DNA from: Luscinia megarhynchos
Lineage: Eukaryota; Chordata; Aves; Passeriformes; Turdidae
Assembly (NCBI GenBank): GCA_034336665.1
Contig: JAPFBE010000013.1
Location: 16,781,056-16,845,055 of the forward strand
Length of the DNA stretch: 64,000 nucleotides
Direction: 5' to 3'
Notes under the pieces: generated by a model
Database searches by the model: none
Told to the model about the DNA's origin: nothing
What the model saw: only the letters and a program-made list of their open reading frames with translations
Program-made: the position numbers and the translations under genes
Part shown: one piece after another, positions 1-12,000 of the stretch
Layout of the letters: every line of letters starts with the position of its first letter
Numbering within the stretch: position 1 is the first letter of the stretch

Positions 1-1256
1 CATGCATGCTCAGCAGTGCTCAGATTAATAACTTTTTCCCCTTCATTCTTAAATTTTCAAACTACTGTGGCTTCCACTCCACTTTTTCTGCACATATTAA
101 AGCTTTGTTTTGAAAAATGCTTGAGCTCCTTACATCCAAATCTATGTTCTGAGTAAAGGGAGGTTTATATTTATTCTGTTGACTTTGAGGAAACTGTTCA
201 TGCATAGGAGCTTAAGCCTGTTCATGATCTTGGTTCTTCCCAAAAGACCTGCCCAGAAACAAGTGACTTTGGCTTCAAAGGTCTGTCACTTCTTCATCTT
301 TCTTGTGAATCTGGAGCTTTGTGTTGCGACACACTTCTTGCTTCAAAACTTTACAGTTGGTGAGCAAAATCCTGACAGCAGGGAAAAGCAGTGATAGAAC
401 TCATTCACTACCACAGAATCTTCTCCTGTTATCATGAGTTTATAAATACTTGCCAGAATCTCTTGTTTTGCAATACAGCTAGACAGAAGACCTGGTCTGA
501 GATTTCTCATTCAGTCAATGCAGTGCTACATACCAAATTTTTGTTAATGGAAAGAATTGAGGGATTTAGTTTGTGTAACATTTGATTATATAGCTTTAAG
601 TTTATGATAATTTTATCTATATTTTTCTCATTGTGCTTCTGAGTGTGTGTATGTAATGCTCTCTTTGCTTTCATTGCTTCACAAATAAGCCTGAACCAAG
701 ATGCTGAATTGTCCAAGAAGGCGAAGCCTCTCTCTGGCTGCCCCCACAAACTCAAACACAAAGCAGCAATGCTGTGTGAACCCATTGTAAGAAGGGTGCT
801 CTGCTAAACCCTGACAAAGTTATTGGAAAGGATCACATTCATGTCAATCAATGCAGGGTCCTCGAGCTCTGCCCTTCTGCTGGCATTGGTGTAATTTACA
901 TCTCAGCATCTTTGTATCCACACATGCAGGTGTAACAGGCGAGTGTGGATGAGTGGAGCAGAAGCTGTGACCATGCACCCTCTTCTGTTTCCTTTCCTTA
1001 CCACACAGAGTGTTAACTGCAGTGGGAAGTGTTATTTCCTTAAGGAAAAATCCTCCTAGTATTTTACATCAGACTTGACAGGAACCCCTTCACCTTACAA
1101 TTTCAAATGAATACATTTCATTAGAAATTTTTCCTATTTGTTATGCAACATGTACCAAGCAGAACATTTATCTTCATTGAATTGTTTGAATTTACTATCA
1201 AAACAAGTAAATAAAAACATTAAGTGTAAATGACATTTCCCTATGGACAGTCTCAT
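1..1256. other. No gene seen; single-copy non-coding DNA
   Basis: This stretch is AT-rich and shows no repeat that I recognise. The longest start-to-stop reading frame is 92 codons (507-785, minus). It has no recognisable domain, and its composition is no different from its surroundings. It reads as intergenic or intronic DNA. Confidence 0.6.
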
Positions 1257-1282
1257 AAAAACAAACAAACAAACAAACAAAC
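1257..1282 (+). repeat. (AAAC)n microsatellite
   Basis: About six uninterrupted AAAC units are visible, continuing into looser A/C-rich sequence to about 1310. Reading frames of up to 162 codons cross this tract (for example 1134-1622, minus), and part of their length is low-complexity, so they are not credible genes. Confidence 0.9.
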
Positions 1283-4200
1283 ATGCTAACAAACCAAAAG
1301 CAAATAAAACCCAAGCAGCTGTCTGGCAAGAGGAAAATTGTATGGGTAAAAATATCTGCTTGCTTGATTCCACATGCAGCTGGTTTTTCAGGGAATGGAA
1401 ATGCTTCATCGTGGAGGCCTCTAACCTCATACAGGCAGAACCTGATGACCTGAGGCTGGATTGTGGAGCTGTAAGATATGTTGGGAAGCACTTTCTCAGC
1501 AGGTACATTGGCCTAAGTAAATGCCCACCAACACAAAAAGGGTCCTCACGGTTCCACCTGCTTGTTGATATACTTACAGAGTGAATACTGGACTGAACTC
1601 CATTGTACACACAAGTTAACAAGCAGAAAGAGCTAAATACATGGAAATGGGCTAAGCATGCAGGCCTGAATACAGATTATTGCCAGGGGTAAATTCAATT
1701 ACACAAGACATACATTCCTCCAGCGTGTTTATGGGGTTCATCCCATGCACACAGGGCTGAACATGACCAAAATACAACAGTTTTGCCTTATTTTGTGCCT
1801 TTCAACATAGGAAAGTGCATGATTAAAACCAAATATATCCCTAAGGATTCAAACATTTAATTGGCAAGCCCATTTCCAGAATGTTTTATCATGTTTCTGA
1901 AATGGGGCAGGGAAAACAAAGACACCATTAAGATATGGTGTACACAAACAGAAATGTGGACTGCAACTATTGGACGTCAGTTATGATTGCAAAAAACTTG
2001 CTGGGAGCTAGGACAAAAATCACTTCAGCTATCTGCTAGTTTAGTAATTTGGGATTTACAATAATTCAATTGGAGTATCACCAATCCAAATGAACTGGCA
2101 GCAATGGCCTCAAACCAGTGCTAGGTGGAAGAGTTTCATTCCACAGGTGCCTCTCTGAGCTGCTTTGAACATCTCTGCCTCTAAATGTTTCAGCATCTGG
2201 ATACAGCATATACCAGGGAGCCTGTGGGCTTGCATGGCCCTTGCTAGCAGAATGGCTAGAGAATAAGACCTCTCCTTCAACATTCAGGTTAGGCCAAGTC
2301 TGTCTATAAGAAAGTATCTTTTAGGAAAATGAGAGTGCAAGGGCCACCATGTGTCAAAATTCTGTTATTGAAATAGGTAGTTCTATGCTGGGGTTTTTTT
2401 TAGTTCTTATTTTGCAAGTATTAACTTGGTTTGATTTCTGATCATAAGCATTGCCCCCTAAGGGAAAAAGTCTTGCTGACTGTTTATATGTTGTGTTTTC
2501 TGCTGAGTTGTTCTGTCATGGTAGGAAAGGCTGGAACCCTCCTTGTCCTCCAAGACATATTCAAGTAGGGATATGGGGCAAACTCTGCTTCATGTATTTT
2601 CACCATCTTCACTTCCCTATCTTTTCTCTGCACTGGCTTTTTACTCTGCTCACACTTGGGTGGAAAACTGTCCATTGTTGTTTCGCACTTATTTATTTTT
2701 ATTTCTTTTTCTTATTTCAGAATCTCTTCTTTATGCTGAACACAGCCTCTGCAGCCTCCTTTTAATCAAATAAAAATGAGTTTGTTCACATTTATGCTCC
2801 TTTATGATTTAGGGCCATAATAGGTAGAGAATCCTTCCCCAAAGTAGTTTTTATATAATCAACTGCAATGGTTTAATGAAAAGGCCCAAAAACTTTTTAG
2901 GCATTTTTCTGTTACCATGAATAATGATACACTTTCTGTAAGGGTAGTATTAGATTTTGGCTAGAAAATTGCATGGTTGCTTCCTTCCCTGTTAATGTTC
3001 ATCACCTTCCCAAGAAAAGGCCTAGCTGGTGAAATCTTGTTGCTGTTTTTGTTAGAATACAGCCTCTCATTTAAAATATTGCTTTGACCTCTTGTTCTCC
3101 AGCTTTATTCAGAGCTTTTACAATGACACTGAAGAAAGTCCAGAGTGTGGTTTAGTCAGATTGTTTCCCTGCACAGAGATCTGTAGGGGTAGCCTGCTTT
3201 CCCTGTGGCAGTAACCAAATACATATGTTGACAATGGAACTAATTTCTTTCTTCTGCAAAACTTCTGTGTGCTTTGAGAAATTTTGTGTATCACTTGCTA
3301 ATCAATTTTATGCTGAACAGGCATGTGTGCATGTGTGAAAAAAAGAGGGGAATAATATCCTACAGTATTCAAAAGTTTCAATGTAGTAACTGTCCTAGAC
3401 CACTTTTGGACTTCTTTATGTATGATTTAGCATAATAATAAGATAAAGGTCAATTTCCTTAGGTGCTCTTTTAGAAGCCCTCATTTTCTCACTATCCATG
3501 GATTCAGAGATAATACAACAAGGATGCTAGCACAGACTGTTTCAGCATTTAGCCTTTCACAGCACATGGTGCTTGATAATAGCATCCTGTTGATCTTTGT
3601 CCTCTGTATTAGGCTCTGTAAAAAGCTGTTAGGGAACAGTTTTAGTGCTGGGGACTGATGAAGGCATAGGATGCTGCTGTGTCTTTGTTTCAACCAGAGA
3701 TTTTATGGAAGTATTAAAGGATTATTTCTTATCTCTGGCTAAATCTAAGATTTCATTCCCCAATGCTATCAAACTAACACCTTTCTTTAGTAGAATATAT
3801 CTGCAAATATTTTATAAACAGTCATCCATCATGTGTTGTAACAGAAAACTAACCACCAAGAAGCAAACTTCCTAGCTTATTCTCCAAGGGTGGAATTCAA
3901 TTATGCAGAGGAACAAAACAAGGTTTATGTACCATCCAAGCCCTCATAGTCCTGTTTGTGCTGACTTTTTACACACGGGTAAACTCTACCACAAAGAAGC
4001 AATTTTTGGTGGTGTCTGAGTGCCACAGTCAATTTAATTTTGTCTGGAGGACCCCTGTCAGTATTGTGTGTGGAAGATAGAAGAGATGCTGAGTGGAGTT
4101 TTATGCTCAGTGGGCCTGGCTGAAATCAGGGGAACTTTTTGCAACTCCTTCCAAAATCGACAGAATGGCTCCTTCACTCACTCCCTATTTCTCTTGCTAA

Positions 4201-4945
4201 GCCTCAGTTTTCTGATATTTTCAGACACTTGTGCTCTCCTGCTTGGAATCCCCACAAGGTTGGGTTTCATAACAACAGGCATCCCTCATTCTTTTAAATT
4301 TGAGTAGAAAGAAGAGATCAAGGTGAGCAGTATTTTTTCCTTGCTAATCTTGTTGGGATGTTGAAGGTTTGCCAAAGATTGCTTGAGGTTTCCGTGGATA
4401 AGGTGTGAGTGAAGACTGCAGCAGTTTGAAGTGGTGTGAAGCAAAGTGGTGTGTTGGTTTTTTCTTCTTAATTCACTGGAAAGCAGCACTATACTAGTAC
4501 CACTCCCTCAGCTGTTTACGTTTTAGCAGTGAGTGTCACCTACTTAAAAATACTTTATATTGTCCTCAGTGAACAACCTCTTGTAGCCCAAAGCACTCTG
4601 TTGTTCCAGAAAGGTTCCTGTCTCCTTGTAGAGAGCTTACAGCACCTTGCAGACCTGACACAGAGCCCTTGAAGTAAGCAGAAAGCCTCTCAGTGACTGC
4701 ATGGGTTTAGATAGGGAGCCTCTGTGGACTGCACAAGACAGGTAACACCATCAAAAGCACCTAATAACTACTGACAGTCAGTAGGTCATCATCTCCAAAT
4801 CACTTGCTGACTTGGAAAATATTTATCCTAGGGCTGGCTGTACATTCTCAGCAGTACAGAGCACATAAATGGTACTCAATGAATGACATAAAAAATTCTT
4901 CTAAGTACAAAAATATTTCTGTTCAGGAAAATTACAATTTTATGC
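1283..4945. other. No gene seen; single-copy non-coding DNA
   Basis: No repeat family or protein domain is recognised here. A pyrimidine tract ending in AG at 2719-2720, followed by AATAAA at about 2769, looks like a possible splice acceptor and terminal exon. Such pairs occur by chance in AT-rich vertebrate DNA, so no gene is called. The longest frames are about 100 codons and resemble nothing known. Confidence 0.55.
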
Positions 4946-5017
4946 TTTTTTTGGTTTTTTGGGGTTTTTTTGTTTGTTACTTTTTTGTTTGTTTGTTTGT
5001 TTTTGTTGGTTTTTTTA
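4946..5017 (+). repeat. T-rich tract with (TTTG)n
   Basis: The stretch is almost entirely T and G, with T runs of 6-7 and four to five TTTG units near 4984-5003. It is a simple repeat. The 72-codon frame across it (4804-5022) encodes a low-complexity F/V/C tail and is rejected as a gene. Confidence 0.85.
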
Positions 5018-8000
5018 GTTAATATCTTTGAAGGATCCCTTTGGCTATAGTATTTTCTTAAAGTGAAAGTATGTACTATGTGTCAAAATAAAATATTTAT
5101 TGAATACATTTACTTTGTTGAGTTTTGAGAGGATTTTGAAGTGCTTCTTTGTTGCACCTGTTGAGGCCATTTTACATTCTCTCTTGGCTGGAGACAGTGA
5201 AAATTTGAAGCCTCACAGTTCTGCAAAAAGAAATTGTTGAAGAGAACTTGAGCTGAAGTGGAACACAAGCATTCACTGTTGCTGTCACTCCAGGAACAAA
5301 CACACCGCCACTCAAATCCTCAAGGTGTGGATAGTTGTCTCCACCAGACTCAGTCCTCATTTGTGTGCAGGATGATATGAAACAGTGCTGAATACTGATG
5401 GGTGCAACTTGTCCAAGGATGCCCGAGGTGCACTATGGCTTTCCTGATGTCCCCAGAGGAGGCAAAGCCCAGGGATTGGTTTCTTTGCTTCTCTCTTTCT
5501 TGCAGCAACCCAAGGAGACAGTGGGGGATGGAGACTCTCACACCGTGGCCTACATCCCCCAGGCACTGGAATGGTTTTGTAGATGACTGTGACATTAAGG
5601 TATGGACCCCTATCACCTCTGAGAAGAAAAGGGAATGTACCTTTCCTCAACCTCCAGGCAGTCTGCATGGTAGCTAAGAAATTGTAGAAAATCCAGGAGT
5701 TGGCAGAAGTTCAAAAAACCAGCCTTCAGTCCCTACAACTGGTCCTTGCTGTAAGAGAAACTTCCTCTAAGGCAAGGAGCAAGCTGGCATGCAGACATGG
5801 ACAGCAGATACTCATACTGGGTTTATCATAGGAGGTGATAAGTTGATGACAGCTCATCAGGAGGCAGGAAAGGCACCCTCCCAGAGCCTCAATGTCCGTG
5901 TAAGCACCAGCAGAGTGGATGTGGGCATTGGAACAGACCTTGGTTTCATGTGCAGCTCCCCTGTGAGATGCCTGGAGCTGCAGCTATTGCCATCTTCTGG
6001 GGCTGCTTCACAAGGTTCCTTCAGTCCTCACTCCATGGCTTTCCCTGAGTATCTGTTAAATGAGGCAGCCATGAGGCATCTTGAGACTCTTGCAAGAGGT
6101 GAAGGACAAGCAAAGGCATTGTTATCCAGTTGTGGGCTGTAATTTGGATTAAAAATGTAGAACTTTGGGCACAGTTTTTTAAGGAGAATCTACGAATGAC
6201 TAACTGGGCCTGTGTGCAGACTCATAACCAAAGGGTTTGTGAATGGGGAGATTAAGTTGCATTGTAACTCTCTTTGTTGAGTGATTGGGTCCTTTGAGTA
6301 TGTAAGCAATAGATTATGAGGCCGAGAACAAATAAAATTAGTTGGTGATTCAGTTTAGGCTGGATGTCCTTCAGCTCCTACTGTAAGTGGTAAAGAGACC
6401 TACAGGTTCCCCTTGGACCTGGACCCACTCTGGATTTTTTTGGGGGTTGCTCAGCTCCCCTTACTGTCTTCATACAGAATCTGATGAGAGTGTCTATTGT
6501 CAGAATTATGTATGTGCCTGAAGTGAGTAGTGTCACAGTTCCATTTAGCTTTCCTGTATGGAGATTTAGAAGAACAGAGAACCTAGAAAATGCTAATTTC
6601 CTGCCTACCATATTTAAATTTCCTATCTACCAGATTTAAATCAAGCATACAGGGATGACTGCCTCAAATAATCTAGTTTGTACAGTTCAAACACATTCTT
6701 CAACCCAACACCCAAATCAACAACTATTTTGTTTCCTCATCCTGTTACAATCATTGCAAGCATCAATACAATGCAATTATGCTTAATCTAACACAGGACA
6801 CCAATTATTTTTACTGTTACAGAGGGATATTGACTGCCAGAGAATGGGAGTGAAGGTCTATCAAACTAAAGAGAGCAAATAATGACTGGTCCTTCAAACC
6901 ATAACTCTAATTTCTGAGAAAGCAAAGAAATATCAACCCTTTCTCTTATCTTTTTGTATCATATCATACAGAAAGAGGTCTTGACATTCTTTGAAAGCTG
7001 CTCAGAAGCTTCCACATGAGTTATGCATAAAGAGCTGCAGCTGACACATAAAAGGTCTTTAAAAACAATTCTGCAACTGTGGCTAGATCCACTGGGATTG
7101 AATAAGGCAGTCTTTAGTTATAGCCCCCCTGAAAACTATGGATAGGCAGAATGTTTCCAGGGTTTGGCTAGACCTTGAGAGCTGTTTGTGAAGACAACCC
7201 TTTGGTGTGTTGCAAATGAGATTTAGCCAGTTACAGAGATGAGCTTATGCAGTTGCCTGTATGATCAGAACCAAAGTCCCTGTGTGGTTGATTTTGAAAA
7301 GATTTAACATACGTGCACACTTTGCAGGCAGAAACCTAATATTGAAATAAATACACCTCTGTGAGGTGCAACATGAAGTTAAGCATGTCCACAAGCTTTT
7401 GCAAGAAGGGTCTGATGCTGTGAATATATGCAGAAAATCTGTTTAGTACCTCCTCAGTTTACTTCAATCAGAAATCATGTTAAAAAGTCTATCTGTATTG
7501 CTGTAGAATTATAGTGTTAGCTGTATAAAAAATAACATTTTCTTGCAAAAAAAATCCTGTTGTTTTAGTAGGTATTTTTTTTGACAGAAAATGTATTGAT
7601 CTGAGCCTGGGAAAGTGAATGTAGTGCTCAACAGAACAGTTCCTGCCATATAATTTTGATGCTCATAAGGTTGTGTCATATTTCATATGAAAAGACTCTG
7701 TCAACTTCCACTGACTGTTGAATCTTAAAATGATTCATCCACACAAATATATTTTTCAGGGAAGCTTCTGAAGCAGAAAAACTGATTTCATAGCAAAATA
7801 ACAATTTAATTAAACATATGTTTATTTTGTATGTACACCTCTATATATTTTTTTATTTTTATGGCTCCTATGGAAATACAATGTGTAACATAATATAGAA
7901 AAGGAAATTCATTGGAAATAATATATTTTAAAGAATAAACTTGTAAAAGGTTGTGTATCTGCATTGTAACTTTACTGTTTACTTATAATTAAAGAAATAA

Positions 8001-9040
8001 TGATAGTTAATGTGTGAAATAGTTACAATTGTCAACATTTCTTACTTCTGAATCATTGAAACTTTATATTTGCAGTAATCTCAGTCCAAGTTTATCTTCA
8101 GGTTTTCATTTCAGTATACGAGAATGTTTTTGCCAGCCAGATTTCCCATATACCAACTTAAAATTTGATTTCTATACCTGCCTTTTACAATTTCTCTTGC
8201 TTTTCATGGGAGGAACCATCCATGATAAACTAGGAGGGGAGAGACTGGTTCCACTGGCAGCAAATTAAGCTTTTCCAGTGGGTTCCCTGAAGTTGAAGGT
8301 TTCAGCCTCAAGACATAATTACAGGTAAGGATGGTTATGTTGAGGTTGGTGTTAAGCCACTGGCTTCAGTGGGGACACATTTCCTCCTGAAATGTTTAAA
8401 TTCAGTAATGCTTTAAAGTGTTTGTGTGATTAGATGTGCATTGGCATGCACACACAAGAGGTTCCTCTCACTCATGTTCAATATGGAAGAACCCATGATA
8501 CACCCAAAGTAAAAGTGCATGAAGATGGTGTTCTTTGTTTGTTTTTGTGTTTCTAAATACAGATATAACTTGCAAGGAAATTTTCACCTTTTTTTTTTGC
8601 TCTCAGTCAGATTAAAAAAAAAAAAAGACAAAACCTTTTTCATAAAGAAAAAGACTTTCCCTGACTATGTTGTCAGGACCACTGTCTCATTCAGGTGTGA
8701 TGTTATATTTTCCCATGAAGCTTTGATAGGAACTAAACATAGAAACTTTAATTCATTTCTTAGTCCCACACCAGTCAGTATTTTAGAAACTTTCAGCCAA
8801 ATTTACTATTCAGTGTTACAAAGGTCATTGTTGCATAAAGCCACAATTTCTCTAGAACAGATATATTGCTACTTTAAAATCTTCTAGCCTTTAAGCTAAG
8901 CTTACAATTTTGTGACCTGCTGCATGTTCACATGTTGTAGTACTCAATTTGAAAACTGGGCAGACTGGAGGTGAGTGCAATTCAAATGTGCCAATCTAAG
9001 TGAAACCAATTTGGAAAACTGTACCTAGAAAAAACCAAAA
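5018..9040. other. No gene seen; single-copy non-coding DNA
   Basis: Apart from the weak exon candidate listed at 5506-5599, nothing is recognised. The 117-codon frame at 5789-6142 has no domain that I can name. The part from about 7790 to 8010 is strongly AT-rich with several TAAT-type motifs. There are short A or T runs near 8590-8630. Confidence 0.5.
5506..5599 (+). other. Candidate exon (splice-signal only)
   Basis: A pyrimidine-rich tract at about 5480-5500 ends in TGCAG at 5501-5505. This is followed by 94 bases and then AAG|GTATGG, with the GT at 5600-5601, which is an acceptable donor. One of the three forward frames is open across the whole interval, and another stops at 5583. I do not recognise either peptide. 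It could be an exon of a non-coding RNA, a coding exon of an unknown gene, or chance. No partner exon was identified. Confidence 0.15.
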
Positions 9041-9073
9041 TCATAGAATAACCCAGTTTGGGAGTGACTTCAA
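9041..9073 (-). mobile_element. Tiny CR1 3'-tail remnant
   Basis: The plus strand carries a worn version of the reverse-complemented CR1 end: a TCATAGAAT motif, then ACCCAGTTTGGGAGTGACTTC. In CR1 copies on the minus strand this tail motif is followed by a GGTTTGGG-type sequence. Only about 30 bases are recognisable, so the call is weak. Confidence 0.35.
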
Positions 9074-12000
9074 AAATGTAGGCATGTTTTTATATCTGCT
9101 CTTAAAGAACAAAAAAAGGCCCTGCACAAGTACTGTACATCACTAAAATATCTTGACATCATTACATTGGCTTTAAAGTGGTGTAAAGACCTTGGAACAC
9201 TCTGATTGACTTCACCTTTGCTGACACTGAGCTATGGATTTTCAAAATGAAGCACCATAAACCTCTGGAAAGAATGAAGACCTGAAAAAATTGGCAGATA
9301 TTTTCCATGAAATGTCTGCAGATGGAGACAAAAAAAAATACCCTGTAGGTATTGGTGCACAGACAGTCTAATGCTGCTGCAGTAGCTGAATGAAACCAGA
9401 CCCACCCACATTGATACAGATTCTAATCAATAATAAGATGGAGCAGAGAAATATATCCCAATGAGCCCTTCACTGGATAATTTTGGTTGCCATTTAGAGT
9501 CCATGATAAAGCATTTCAGTTCACAGATGCAAAAACCTTTCAAGAGAGTGATGCTACAAATTAGACACCTCAGAAGCATTGACCTAAAAAGAAGCTATTC
9601 CTCCCCTAGATGTAACTTTTGAGGTTTCTTCCTTATTTAAAGTTTTTTTCCCCTGTCATCATTCTAATTAGTGCTGAGGGAAAGTGCTGTGCTGCCCGAG
9701 AGGAAGGCTATAGCTTTTTGCTGAGTGCAGTTGTTTTAAGCAGCTTGGACATCTGTCCTGTTGAGTAGTTATATGTTGTCTCCACAAACCTGCTAGGTCA
9801 TGGATGCTTTTTGACTGTTTTCTTTTATTTTCAGTTGCTAAATTAGTTAAAAGCAGGAATGATATAACACTGTCCTAAGATCACTATTCCAAGTGAGCAA
9901 TTGCTGCTGTAGTTGCCATAGGGATACTGAATGAATGCAGATGAGGTAGGAGACATCCAGAAGCCTCTGTGAACATGAGCTTCCCTTCAGCAGCCCAGGG
10001 TGACCAAAAGATGGGAGATTTCTGCACTTCCATGATGCTGGGCTGAGATGGCCATGTGGCTGTCAACGTGCTCCTTTGGCCAGAGATGTGGTCACCTTGC
10101 TCACCACTAAAAGTGGAACTTGGCCTCTTAGGTGATTTTGAAAAAAATACCACAAGTTTCCTAGGAGCAATACTTAGAAACAGCTACTTGCTGTGAAGAC
10201 TAAAATACCAGCAATACTGCATTTGTAATAAATCCACCATGGAGAAGTGTGGAAGCTGCATACATATGAGTGGTGTATTTGGGGACCCATAGAATCTAAT
10301 TTTAATAAACTAATATTTGGAGAGAAGTAGCTCTTCAACAGAGGAAGGAGCTGTTATATAGAAGGTGTTCAACACTATGACAGAGACAAACAATCTTTCC
10401 ATGGATAAGGACTGATAAGTGAACTGCCTCTCAGGTCAACTTATTGATGACAAGGGGTGAAAGAGGTCAGCTGCATGGACAATGGTGATCATTTTTAGTG
10501 TAGCTGTGTATTTGCTTCTATTCCAAACAGGACTGAATCAAGGCACTAGTCATTATGAAAATAGCCTGTAAATGCAATTACTTACTTGCCTAAACATCCT
10601 CAGAAAGCACTGGTGAACTTGCATGATGACTTGGTGACACACACTGGCACTCACAAACTCTACCTTTGGAGCACCATTTGCTTCCCACCTGTTTGTAGAA
10701 AGAGATGGATCTTTTAGCCTTAGGCTCCTCAGATTTATGCTTTCCACTGGAAGCTGCAGAGAAAGCCCAATGACATTTATGATGACAAGAATCAACTCTG
10801 CCCTCAGGTGCATATTCACAGTTGTATGTAAGGTCTGAGTTTAGCACTAAATTATTTGGTTCAAAATACACAAATAAGTAGCGACTCAGATTGTACATTT
10901 TTTTAACATGGACACAGCTCTTAATTATTATGGCATGATTAAAGCCTTGGCTATTCTGAATGGATGTATTTCAGTTGTCTCCAGAGAAATTGCAGTGATT
11001 TGCTTCAGGTCACTTAGACAATCAGCTCAGACTTTCAGCCCCCAAAATGCAAATTTGTGCTGGGAAAAAAACCCATGCTAGCTGGGTGTAGGCTGCAAAT
11101 CCACTGCTATTTCAAAGTGGTGTTATCCCAAGCACTGTTCATTGGATATATTAACAGAACAAGATACTTCTGAAAGGATTAACTCTAGATGGTATACTCA
11201 AATTAGAGCCAGGATAATTAATTTGAAATAGTGAAAGGTATGAATTAGCAGCCAAAGGGTAATCAGAAGACACTTAGTTCACTGATAAAGAAATACACAA
11301 AATCTAACATGTCTTGCTCAAGAGTGGATTAGGTGGCAGTAGCTTCTATATTCCCACCAGAATACTGTCTGTCCTTCCTATTCACAGCACCTCTAAGCTT
11401 AAAGCTCTGCAACTTCTAAAATGTCCTCCCTCTCCTCATTTTTAGGCACTTTATGGTATTATTAACGCTGTGAATTAGTACCTTTCAAAGTTGTCTGATG
11501 GAGGTTAATTAATACCTTTTAAACCACTCAAGACTTAATTGAAATAAACAAACATTCTCATATCAATCTTTCAGCTGAAGGATATGAATCACAGAAAAGT
11601 TAAGTTACTTGTAAAGTTATAAAACAAGCCAGTAGACAGAGGTAAGCAGCCCTGGGCTTCTAGACTCCCACTGTAATGATTACATTAGCCTGACTTCCTA
11701 GAACCAGTATGTCTGAACGAGATAATTTTATTCAAAAGAGTTCTCAATTATATTCACACTTAGACTTGATTCCAGTATTGCTGTAGCCAGTGGCTGAAAC
11801 AGCAGCAGAAGATTTTGGTGCTAATGTATCCTTTTCAGTGTGGGTGAAATAATTTTCCTAATGGGGTATTTTTTTAATGTTAGCAGGTGTGAATATTAAA
11901 AACTTGCAAGAAAGGCCAGGTGCTGTCTTTCCAGTATGATCTCACCTTCCTTGTAAATGAGCCTTTGACATCCCTGTGATTTCTGTGGTCAGCACAGCTC

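Noticed and set aside
2700..2790. Acceptor at 2720 with AATAAA as a terminal exon
   Set aside because: The exon would be only ~70 bases, with no upstream exon or coding frame. AT-rich chance is likely.
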